Assembly: GCA_900767585.1 (NCBI GenBank)
Contig: CAAFZP010000111.1
Coordinates: 1 to 6,008, forward strand
DNA from: Lachnospiraceae bacterium
Lineage (GTDB): Bacteria; Bacillota; Clostridia; Lachnospirales; Lachnospiraceae
Reading direction: 5' to 3'
DNA: 6,008 bases
Made by a program: the position numbers and the translations under genes. The notes beneath the pieces are model-generated. The model searched no databases. It was not told the DNA's origin and worked only from the letters and a program-made list of their open reading frames with translations. Positions 1-5,546 of the stretch are shown in pieces (positions within the stretch are counted from its first letter, which is position 1; the number at the start of each line of letters is the position of its first letter).

Positions 1-1007
1 ACTTCAGCCTGATAATTCGATAGTACGAAGCCACCACATGCCATCAGGTCAAATATACGGAGTGGCAGTCCGGTTTTGATTGGGCGGTTCGTCATGTTCA
101 GGTTGATCTTGCTGCATTTGATGATCTGCGGCATCATGTCGTTCGAATCTGCACCGCCACGGCATTTGACGTGTTTTAATGGCGTGGTATCGGTCAGTGT
201 CCACAGGTCAAATTGATAGTTTATCCCTTGTTCCCGTAATTCCTCAAAATGCGCGCCGATTGCATTGCAGGTGCGGATGCGTTCCTGTTCGGTGCATTTG
301 TAACCGAGATAGGTGTCGGCGACGATGCCTTTCACATCTTCCGCGTAGTCTTCGCCAAGCGGTGCCCAATCGGCATATTTCTTGAATTCCTGCGCCCATT
401 CGTCGGTGATGGAATCCTCCAACAGATTGTAACCATAGACATTTAATTGGGCATTGATCAGTCCATCGACATAGCCGCGCATGGCATCCGGCAGGTCTTT
501 CTCGATCGAGTTATAGCGGGTTTTCTCAGAGTACAGCGAACCGACGAAGGATATGTCACAGTCGTATCTGCGATGATCGTCGGCAGTTACTTTCACCGCA
601 TCCCAGGTTGCAACATCTGAGCCCATTGGCAGATGGAAGATACAGTCCGGGTTGACTGGGGCGAATTTCTCCCATTGCATACGATCCAAGACGAAGATCC
701 GGTTTGTTGGGTAGGCAATCGTCTCGGAATAAAGCTGGAAGCTTGGGCAGTCGACCGTCCATGAAAGATAAGGAAGCTTAAATACTTTGCAGCAGCGCGC
801 TACGATTGGCTGGAAATTTACAGTAAATACGCAGGATGCATCCGGATGTTTCTGAATCAGATCCGCCAGCGCTTCGAGATAGCCTTTGTCGTAGTCGACG
901 CTTTCGAATTTGCGGTTCATCGTGATAACTGTAATGCCTAACCGCTGCATCGCATTTGCAATTCCCTTCTCGCAGATGCTTCCCCATTTGCAATAGATAA
1001 TCTTCAT
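1..1007 (-). CDS. DUF3880/CgeB-like glycosyltransferase, C-terminus cut by window edge
   Basis: The frame is open from ATG at 1007 to the left edge (335 codons seen) and begins MKIIYCKWGS. It resembles the clostridial DUF3880 plus Glyco_trans_1_2 proteins (CgeB-like, GT-B fold), which are thought to transfer sugars to surface or spore structures. The acceptor cannot be told from sequence. Residues 82-88 read SWTVDCP, followed by a SETIAYPTNRIFV stretch and an FHLPMGSD stretch, all typical of the DUF3880 half. The GT-B C-terminal half is recognisable near the edge: a KINLNMTNRP stretch and then DLMACGGFVLSN at residues 320-331, the usual donor-site region in this family. About 30-60 residues are probably missing. 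There is no signal peptide or membrane segment, so it is cytosolic. A GGGGAG ribosome site (plus-strand 1016-1021) lies about 8 bases before the ATG. The family call is from recognition, not a search. Confidence 0.85.
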   Translation of the reverse strand, partial: MKIIYCKWGSICEKGIANAMQRLGITVITMNRKFESVDYDKGYLEALADLIQKHPDASCVFTVNFQPIVARCCKVFKLPYLSWTVDCPSFQLYSETIAYPTNRIFVLDRMQWEKFAPVNPDCIFHLPMGSDVATWDAVKVTADDHRRYDCDISFVGSLYSEKTRYNSIEKDLPDAMRGYVDGLINAQLNVYGYNLLEDSITDEWAQEFKKYADWAPLGEDYAEDVKGIVADTYLGYKCTEQERIRTCNAIGAHFEELREQGINYQFDLWTLTDTTPLKHVKCRGGADSNDMMPQIIKCSKINLNMTNRPIKTGLPLRIFDLMACGGFVLSNYQAE

Positions 1008-1047
1008 AGTTGTAGCTCCCCGCTTTCTTCCCAGGTAATATAAGAAT

Positions 1048-1076
1048 ATTATAATCGAGATGGGAGGGGGATGCAA
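1048..1076 (-). promoter_or_regulatory. Putative sigma-A promoter of the leftward glycosyltransferase gene
   Basis: On the minus strand a perfect TATAAT (1048-1053) lies 17 bases downstream of TTGCAT (1071-1076; only the TTG matches the -35 consensus). Transcription would start near 1041, giving a leader of about 34 bases before the ATG at 1007. The -10 and spacer are good and the -35 is weak. Assigned by eye. Confidence 0.5.
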
Positions 1077-1126
1077 TGGTGCAAACGAGTAAAAAATATG
1101 ATAAAAAAGCGACATATTTTTGATAC

Positions 1127-1139
1127 ATTTGTAACAAAT
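1127..1139. repeat. 13-bp perfect palindrome in the divergent promoter region, possible operator
   Basis: ATTTGT-A-ACAAAT is a perfect inverted repeat with 6-base arms around one central base. It lies between the leftward promoter (1048-1076) and the rightward promoters (1169-1234), about 30 bases upstream of the rightward -35. That position would suit a transcription factor site. The region is very AT-rich, so chance is a real alternative, and no regulator gene is visible here. Confidence 0.25.
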
Positions 1140-1168
1140 CTTAAACGTATTTTTAGTAAATCTGTACC

Positions 1169-1197
1169 TTGTAAAGAAAAATAGTATATGTTATCAT
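1169..1197 (+). promoter_or_regulatory. Putative sigma-A promoter for the riboswitch-kinase transcript
   Basis: TTGTAA (1169-1174, four of six consensus bases) is followed by a 17-base spacer and TATCAT (1192-1197, five of six). A TG at 1189-1190 makes it an extended -10. The start would be near 1204, giving about 40 bases of leader before the aptamer. This is the better-matching of two rightward candidates. Confidence 0.5.
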
Positions 1198-1205
1198 TTT
1201 TATGA

Positions 1206-1234
1206 TTTTAAGCAGTTGAAAATGTTGTTATAAG
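1206..1234 (+). promoter_or_regulatory. Alternative promoter immediately upstream of the aptamer
   Basis: TATAAG (1229-1234) is preceded by TG at 1226-1227, forming an extended -10. The -35 position (1206-1211, TTTTAA) is poor. It would start transcription near 1241, a few bases before the aptamer's first conserved base, which is a common arrangement for riboswitches. It could act instead of, or together with, the 1169-1197 promoter. Confidence 0.3.
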
Positions 1235-1260
1235 TAAATATTTGGCAAAGCAGTTGAAAA
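1211..1260 (+). repeat. 12-bp exact direct repeat, one copy in the promoter and one in the aptamer
   Basis: AGCAGTTGAAAA occurs at 1211-1222 and again at 1249-1260, 38 bases apart. The second copy is the 5' strand and GAAA loop of the aptamer's second helix. The first lies between the two candidate rightward promoters. The repetition is certain; any function is unknown. Confidence 0.6.
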
Positions 1261-1307
1261 GCTGTGACGCAAAGCTATAGGGCCTGTAAGATGGCAGCCA
1301 GTTGCAC
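1244..1307 (+). promoter_or_regulatory. Cyclic-di-GMP-I riboswitch aptamer (GEMM-I)
   Basis: The GEMM-I landmarks occur in order. GGCAAAG is at 1244-1250. A hairpin pairs 1251-1255 with 1260-1264 around a GAAA tetraloop (1256-1259). The hallmark GACGCAAAGC is at 1266-1275, then the GGGCCT segment (1280-1285), ATGGCAGCC (1291-1299) and GTTGC (1301-1305). GCT (1274-1276) pairs with AGC (1296-1298) in the third helix, and GCAA (1245-1248) pairs with TTGC (1302-1305) to close the aptamer. This class binds cyclic di-GMP. Guanines at 1244-1245, one of which aligns with the ligand-contacting G20 of the Vibrio Vc2 aptamer, favour cyclic di-GMP over the cGAMP-binding GEMM-Ib variant. A terminator and the kinase gene follow, so it acts on transcription of that gene. 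Pairings and alignment were done by eye. Confidence 0.9.
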
Positions 1308-1375
1308 GAACGTATAGAAAGATCGATCGTATTGATGAAGATTCGAAAGTATTGTCCTGTCGCAGATGGTGCAAT
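1301..1375 (+). promoter_or_regulatory. Predicted antiterminator pairing of the riboswitch expression platform
   Basis: TTGCAC at 1302-1307, the 3' strand of the aptamer's closing helix, is perfectly complementary to GTGCAA at 1369-1374. A G-U pair (1301 with 1375) can be added. The second segment overlaps the 3' arm of the terminator (1372-1379), so this pairing and the terminator exclude each other, as do this pairing and the closed aptamer. The logic predicts that ligand turns the gene off. GTATTG also occurs at 1329-1334, duplicating part of the terminator's 5' arm (1349-1354), and may add an alternative fold. Confidence 0.5.
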
Positions 1376-1387
1376 ACTTCTTTTTTT
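1347..1387 (+). terminator. Intrinsic terminator of the cyclic-di-GMP riboswitch
   Basis: AAGTATTG (1347-1354) pairs with CAATACTT (1372-1379) over 8 base pairs with a 17-base loop. A C and seven Ts follow (1381-1387). It lies about 40 bases after the aptamer and 43 bases before the kinase ATG, the usual place for an attenuator. The stem is AT-rich, so it is probably conditional and not a very strong stop. Confidence 0.75.
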
Positions 1388-1429
1388 GCGTTTGCCAACA
1401 AATAAAAAGGAAAGGCAGGAGCAGGGAAT

Positions 1430-3175
1430 ATGGAAGTGACATTAAATGAAGAATATAGACAGCTGGTCATGAGTATGGACCCAATATTCGCTGCGCTTGC
1501 GCGCATGAATCAGGCTGCATCGGAGCAGGAATTGAATGACCGGATCCTGCAGTTGTTAGAGGAAATCGGAGCATATACACAGGCAGAGCGCGTGTATATC
1601 TTTGACTGGGCAGCATCGGGGCATGAATATAAGAATGCATTCGAATGGTGTGCAGAGGATACGCGTGTGCGATTAAAACGTATGGAGAAAACGGTTGATG
1701 TGCAGGATATGCCGTATTGGCAACGCCGGTTTGCCCAGGGGGAAAGTATCCTGATCTCGGATCTTGAGGAGGCAGAAGTGCAAATGCCGTTTGAGTGTGA
1801 TTACCTCAGCAGACATGGAATTCACACGGAAATTGCCGTGCCGATCATGTCCCATAACCGGTTAAATGGCTTCCTCGGGCTTGATAATCCGAAAGCTCCA
1901 TATCTTGATATGGCGGCGAAGCTGATGCAGGATGTCGGTATCCATATCAGCTATATCCGGGAGACACAGCGGTATATACAGAAGGAGCGCGAACAGATGA
2001 AGCTGATGGCGCAGGCACTTGAGGCGGCACAGAAGGCAAATGTGGCAAAATCCGAGTTTTTAGCCCGGATGTCACATGATATCCGCACGCCTTTAAATGG
2101 TATCATGGGAATCATTGATATGAATGACCGGTGCTCGGATGATATCGAGTTGATGAAGAAAAACCGGGAACGCGCCAGGACAGCGGCCAATTATCTCATG
2201 TCACTGTTAAATGATGTGTTGGAGATGAGTAAACTCGAAGAGGGTTCGATTGTCCTGGAAAAGGAAAAGATGGATGTTACAGAGGTCGTCCGGGAGACAC
2301 TTGATTTGCTTCGCGCGCGTGGACAGGAAAAGAAGGTGCGACTCGAATTTGAGGGCGATCCCAAAGTCATGCAGCGGAGTATCTATGGAAGCCCGGTACA
2401 TGTAAAACGGATTTTCTCGAATCTTCTGACCAATGCAATCCAATATAATCGCTATGAAGGAACTGTGAGATTTTCCATGCGGATCGTGAAGGAAACATCG
2501 AATCAGGTTACGTATGAATTTGTGATAGCGGATAGCGGCATTGGCATGGATGCGGCATTTCTCGAGCATCTGTTTGAACCGTTTGCGCAGGAATCCAAGG
2601 AAGTAAGAAGTAATTATGTGGGAACCGGGCTCGGGCTTCCGATTACGAAGAATCTGCTTGACCTGATGGGCGGAAGCATCTATGTAGAGAGTGAGAAAAA
2701 TATCGGCAGCCGGTTTGTGGTCACAATTCCATTTGAAAAGGTGGCGAAGGAAGATTGCGCGGATTTCTCCACTGAGAACCTGGCAGATGTCCGTGGAATG
2801 CAGATTCTGCTCGCCGAGGACAATGATTTAAACCGGGATATCGTGAAATTCATACTGGAGGATGCCGGTGCGCATGTGCGTGAGGCAATCGACGGGCAGC
2901 AGGTGGTGGATGCGTTTCTCGATGCACCGGAGCACACGTATGATATGATATTGATGGATATGATGATGCCGAACATCGATGGTCTCGAGGCAACCCGGAT
3001 CATCCGTGGGCAGAATCGTGCGGATGCGAAGACAGTCGGAATCGTGGCACTCACAGCAAATGTATTTACCGAGGATATCCGGCGGACAAAAGCCGCTGGC
3101 ATGAACGAGCATTTGATCAAGCCGCTCAATTCAGAGAAGATGTTACAGATGGTGGCGAGGTACCGTGGGTGTTGA
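1430..3175 (+). CDS. Hybrid sensor histidine kinase with GAF and receiver domains
   Basis: This 581-residue cytosolic kinase has no membrane segment or signal peptide. A GAF-like sensor domain spans about residues 20-175, and a helical charged linker about 176-206. HisKA follows with the phospho-acceptor His216 in MSHDIRTPLNG. The HATPase domain shows the N box (Asn331, Asn335), the G1 box DSGIGM (368-373), FEPF (382-385) and GTGLGL (398-403). The C-terminal receiver has acidic Glu463 and Asp464, phospho-acceptor Asp510 in MDMMMP, Thr542 and Lys564, so all key residues are present. It should autophosphorylate at His216 and pass phosphate to Asp510; the next partner (a separate Hpt or regulator) is not in the window. 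AGGAG at 1417-1421 sits 8 bases before the ATG. Transcription is predicted to be under the cyclic-di-GMP riboswitch upstream. The GAF ligand is unknown. Confidence 0.93.
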   Translation: MEVTLNEEYRQLVMSMDPIFAALARMNQAASEQELNDRILQLLEEIGAYTQAERVYIFDWAASGHEYKNAFEWCAEDTRVRLKRMEKTVDVQDMPYWQRRFAQGESILISDLEEAEVQMPFECDYLSRHGIHTEIAVPIMSHNRLNGFLGLDNPKAPYLDMAAKLMQDVGIHISYIRETQRYIQKEREQMKLMAQALEAAQKANVAKSEFLARMSHDIRTPLNGIMGIIDMNDRCSDDIELMKKNRERARTAANYLMSLLNDVLEMSKLEEGSIVLEKEKMDVTEVVRETLDLLRARGQEKKVRLEFEGDPKVMQRSIYGSPVHVKRIFSNLLTNAIQYNRYEGTVRFSMRIVKETSNQVTYEFVIADSGIGMDAAFLEHLFEPFAQESKEVRSNYVGTGLGLPITKNLLDLMGGSIYVESEKNIGSRFVVTIPFEKVAKEDCADFSTENLADVRGMQILLAEDNDLNRDIVKFILEDAGAHVREAIDGQQVVDAFLDAPEHTYDMILMDMMMPNIDGLEATRIIRGQNRADAKTVGIVALTANVFTEDIRRTKAAGMNEHLIKPLNSEKMLQMVARYRGC

Positions 3176-3384
3176 TGGCAGTTATGCCAAGCTGCGGAAA
3201 CATGCTGGGAGAGATCATCCGTGGCAAGAAGCCGGGACGGGAGTCCGAGGATGAGGTCATATTAGCCTCACTCGAGGGTATGCCAATCGAGGATGTTGCG
3301 TGGGCATATGAATGTTATTGCTATGCGCTGGTGCATGATATTGGAACGCGTTTGAAGGTGTGGGATACGCCCGTTTCCTTCTAA
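3175..3384 (+). pseudogene. C-terminal remnant of an ornithine cyclodeaminase/mu-crystallin family protein
   Basis: The frame encodes about 69 residues ending in TAA at 3382-3384. Its body, with GEIIRGKKPGR, then SEDEVIL, GMPIEDVAWAYECY and IGTRLKVWDTP, matches the last 60 or so residues of the ornithine cyclodeaminase/mu-crystallin family, especially the clostridial members annotated as tyramine oxidase subunit B. Complete family members are over 300 residues, so the whole NAD-binding core and most of the fold are missing. Nothing upstream in this frame can supply it, because that DNA is the kinase receiver. The ATG at 3175 overlaps the kinase stop as TGATG, and a GTG at 3169 is also in frame, so the piece may still be translated by coupling. 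I infer a relic left by a deletion or insertion. A conserved small protein is possible but less likely. The family call is from recognition of the motif pattern. Confidence 0.65.
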
Positions 3385-3417
3385 TATAAAGGAAATTGAA
3401 TTGAATAATGGCTATGG

Positions 3418-3458
3418 AAAAGTATTGCTGTTTAGATCAAAAAAGCAGTACTTTTTTT
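3418..3458 (+). terminator. Intrinsic terminator ending the kinase transcript
   Basis: Positions 3418-3429 pair with 3444-3455 over 12 base pairs, including one G-U pair, around a 14-base loop, with a seven-T run at 3452-3458. It follows the remnant's stop codon by 33 bases and separates the kinase unit from the next operon. The arm sequence AAAGTATTG also occurs in the riboswitch terminator. Confidence 0.85.
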
Positions 3459-3479
3459 GTATTTGAATTGTGGTATAAT
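3452..3479 (+). promoter_or_regulatory. Extended -10 promoter of the CMD-rlmD operon
   Basis: TATAAT at 3474-3479 is a perfect -10, with TG at 3471-3472 giving the extended form. The -35 position falls in the T-run of the preceding terminator and is poor, so the extended -10 probably carries recognition. Transcription would start near 3486, leaving a leader of about 27 bases that contains the GGAAGGAG ribosome site. Confidence 0.65.
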
Positions 3480-3512
3480 GAAGGCAGGTTATTTTTGGAA
3501 GGAGTTGTTACT

Positions 3513-4283
3513 ATGAATTTATATGAGACAGATGCGGAATTTATGGAGCGTTTTGAACGGTTTGCGTTTACGGAGATTGTAAATGAGAACGGAATGAAGC
3601 TGGATGACGAGACCCGGTATATGTCAATTCTCGCATCCCTGATCGGATGTCAGGGCGTGGATGCGTATAAGGTAATCGTGGCGAAAGCACTGGACAGTGG
3701 CTTGTCACCAATAGTAATTAAGGAGATTGTGTATCAGTCTGTAGACTATCTTGGTATGGGCAGAGTCTGGCCATTTCTGGCTGCCACGAATGTTGTTATG
3801 GAAGCAAAGGGAATCGAGCTTCCGCTTCTTGATTCGACAAGAGCAAAACAGGGAAGATTGAGTATGACGAAGCAGGAGCGTCTGGAGAAAGCTACTTCGG
3901 ATGAGCCAGAGACTACAGGAGCAGGTGAGGATGCTGCTGAGGAGAAAACGCTTGCGGAACAAGCGGGTATCTTCGAGGAGCATATGAAGGAAGTCTGGAA
4001 GGACAGTCACATCAACAAGTGGTTAAAGGAAAATTATTTTGGAGATGATTATCCGGGAAGCCGTCTGCCACTTGCAAAGCGGGAATTGGTAACCTTCTGT
4101 TTTTTATTTTCACAGGGTGGTTGTGACATGCAGGTGGTCGCACATGCAAAGGGCAATATGAAGATCGGGAATGACAAGGAATTGCTGATGCGTGTGATCT
4201 CGCAAAGCCTGCCATATATTGGTTATCCGAGATGCTTAAATGCAGTGAATTGTGTCAATGAAGCCGAACGACAGATGAAGTAG
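3513..4283 (+). CDS. Carboxymuconolactone decarboxylase (AhpD-like) family protein, two domains
   Basis: The product has 256 residues and starts MNLYETDAEF. Two CMD-like helical repeats are visible. Repeat one (about 30-100) has YMSILASLIGCQG, ALDSGLSPIVIKEIVYQ and DYLGMGRV. Repeat two (about 185-253) has ELVTFCFLFSQGG, QVVAHAKGN, IGNDKELLMRVI and SLPYIGYPRCLNAVNCVNE. An acidic, low-complexity linker (about 125-150) joins them. The GYPRCLNA end is typical of gamma-carboxymuconolactone decarboxylase-like proteins, but substrates of such gut clostridial members are generally unknown. No CxxC peroxidase pair of AhpD type is present; cysteines are at 46, 196, 204, 241 and 247. I chose ATG 3513 because GGAAGGAG (3497-3504) lies 8 bases upstream and a promoter precedes it. 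The in-frame ATG at 3408 lies before the terminator. It is the first gene of an operon with the rRNA methyltransferase. Confidence 0.85.
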   Translation: MNLYETDAEFMERFERFAFTEIVNENGMKLDDETRYMSILASLIGCQGVDAYKVIVAKALDSGLSPIVIKEIVYQSVDYLGMGRVWPFLAATNVVMEAKGIELPLLDSTRAKQGRLSMTKQERLEKATSDEPETTGAGEDAAEEKTLAEQAGIFEEHMKEVWKDSHINKWLKENYFGDDYPGSRLPLAKRELVTFCFLFSQGGCDMQVVAHAKGNMKIGNDKELLMRVISQSLPYIGYPRCLNAVNCVNEAERQMK

Positions 4284-4292
4284 GAGTAGGAG

Positions 4293-5528
4293 ATGGCGAA
4301 GCAGGGAAGATATAAGCAAAGTGGTGAACAATCCAAGAAGCATGTACATGTAAGAGAGAATGGACAAACAGGAAATAAATCCGGCTGTCCCATCTCGAAG
4401 AAATGCGGCGGATGCCAGTATATTGACAAGTCTTATGCAGAACAGTTGAAGATCAAGACCGATCAGGTGAAGAAGCTGCTTGCTCCATATGGTTCCGTGG
4501 ATGAAATTATCGGCATGAAAGAACCCTATCATTACCGGAACAAGGTCAATGCGGCATTTCAACATAAGCGAAACGGCGAGATTCTGGCGGGTGTGTATGA
4601 AGAGGGAACGCACCGGGTGCTGTCGGTGGATGATTGTAAGATCGAGAATCGTCTGGCACAGGAGATTGTGGAGACAATCCGAGGGCTGCTGCGTTCATTT
4701 AAGATTACCGTCTACAATGAAGATAGTGGGTATGGATTGCTGCGCCATGTGATGGTCAGAACCGGATATGCGACCGGAGAAGTTATGGTTGTGCTTGTGA
4801 CGGCGTCGCCGATCTTCCCATCGAAGAAGAATTTCGCGAAGGCGCTTGTCATGGCGCATCCACAGATTACGACGATCGTGCAGAATATCAACGACAAGGA
4901 TACGAGCATGGTGCTTGGTGAGAAAAGTCAGGTGTTGTATGGCAGAGGATTTATCGAGGATAAACTGTGTGGGAAGACTTTCAAGATCTCGCCGACGAGC
5001 TTTTATCAGGTGAATCCGGTGCAGACTGAAATCCTGTACAACAAGGCGATGGAATATGCAGGTCTGACTGGCGAAGAGGTAATCGTGGATGCGTACTGTG
5101 GAACCGGTACGATCGGAATCGTGGCAAGTGACCATGCAAAGCAGGTGATTGGCGTCGAACTGAACAAGGCAGCCGCGAAGGATGCCATCACGAACGTGAA
5201 GCGTAACGATTGTAAGAATGTCCGGATCTATGATGGCGATGCCGGGAAATTCATGGTTGGCATGGCAGAAGCCGGAACGGGTGTGGATGTTGTATTCTTA
5301 GATCCACCGCGGAGTGGCAGTACAACGGAGTTTTTTGACTCTGTCTGCAAGCTGGCACCGAAGCGGATCGTGTATATCTCCTGCGGACCGGAAAGTCTGG
5401 CACGGGATCTCAAATACATAAAGAGCAAGCGGATGTATCAGGTGGAGAAGATTGCGCTTGTGGATTTATTTCCGTGGACGGAACATTGTGAGGCAGTGTG
5501 CTTGTTAAGTAGAGAAAGGAGTTCGTAG
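4293..5528 (+). CDS. rlmD: 23S rRNA (uracil-5-)-methyltransferase, TrmA/RlmD (RumA) family, without TRAM domain
   Basis: This 411-residue enzyme uses S-adenosylmethionine to methylate C5 of a uracil, probably U1939 of 23S rRNA. Gram-positive relatives (RlmCD) may also modify U747. Cys32, Cys38, Cys41 and Cys115 are the expected ligands of the family's [4Fe-4S] cluster. The methyltransferase core shows SPTSFYQVNP (233-242), the SAM-binding DAYCGTGTIG (266-275) and DPPR (337-340). The catalytic nucleophile is Cys364 in ISCGP, and the proton-abstracting base is probably Glu400 in TEHCE. Most RlmD proteins begin with an RNA-binding TRAM domain. Here there is only a polar, basic tail of about 30 residues, which explains the short length. 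AGGAG at 4282-4286 overlaps the previous gene's stop, and only 9 bases separate the genes, so translation is probably coupled. Choosing RlmD over RlmCD or TrmA is by family resemblance. Confidence 0.9.
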   Translation: MAKQGRYKQSGEQSKKHVHVRENGQTGNKSGCPISKKCGGCQYIDKSYAEQLKIKTDQVKKLLAPYGSVDEIIGMKEPYHYRNKVNAAFQHKRNGEILAGVYEEGTHRVLSVDDCKIENRLAQEIVETIRGLLRSFKITVYNEDSGYGLLRHVMVRTGYATGEVMVVLVTASPIFPSKKNFAKALVMAHPQITTIVQNINDKDTSMVLGEKSQVLYGRGFIEDKLCGKTFKISPTSFYQVNPVQTEILYNKAMEYAGLTGEEVIVDAYCGTGTIGIVASDHAKQVIGVELNKAAAKDAITNVKRNDCKNVRIYDGDAGKFMVGMAEAGTGVDVVFLDPPRSGSTTEFFDSVCKLAPKRIVYISCGPESLARDLKYIKSKRMYQVEKIALVDLFPWTEHCEAVCLLSRERSS

Positions 5529-5546
5529 TTGGGGGAATAGAATTAC

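Noticed and set aside
179..446. Two overlapping plus-strand frames opposite the glycosyltransferase
   Set aside because: Arg/Cys-rich low-quality translations antisense to a frame that is open for 335 codons with family motifs.
778..1137. Minus-strand 119-codon frame
   Set aside because: It overlaps the glycosyltransferase gene on the same strand in another frame and its start lies upstream of that gene's promoter. The product resembles nothing and is most simply a shadow.
1321..1328. GATCGATC palindrome between aptamer and terminator
   Set aside because: Too short to form a stable hairpin by itself and has no clear role in the aptamer or terminator; probably chance.
1200..1430. Possible second (tandem) aptamer in the leader
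   Set aside because: Only one GACGCAAAGC core and one set of conserved segments is present. The upstream repeat copies just 12 bases of one helix.
1228..1506. Minus-strand 92-codon frame antisense to the riboswitch
   Set aside because: It runs across the aptamer, the terminator and the kinase start, and has no family signal.
2680..3129. Minus-strand 149-codon frame opposite the kinase receiver
   Set aside because: Serine- and isoleucine-rich translation typical of the reverse complement of a real gene; the plus-strand kinase motifs are unambiguous.
3408..3512. Upstream in-frame start at 3408 giving the CMD protein 35 extra residues
   Set aside because: The extension overlaps the terminator (3418-3458) and lies upstream of the promoter (3474-3479), has no ribosome site, and encodes non-family residues. 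ATG 3513 has a strong GGAAGGAG site.
4236..5135. Minus-strand frames opposite rlmD (4236-4613 and 4695-5135)
   Set aside because: They lie opposite a clearly coding methyltransferase, with no recognisable domains or ribosome sites.
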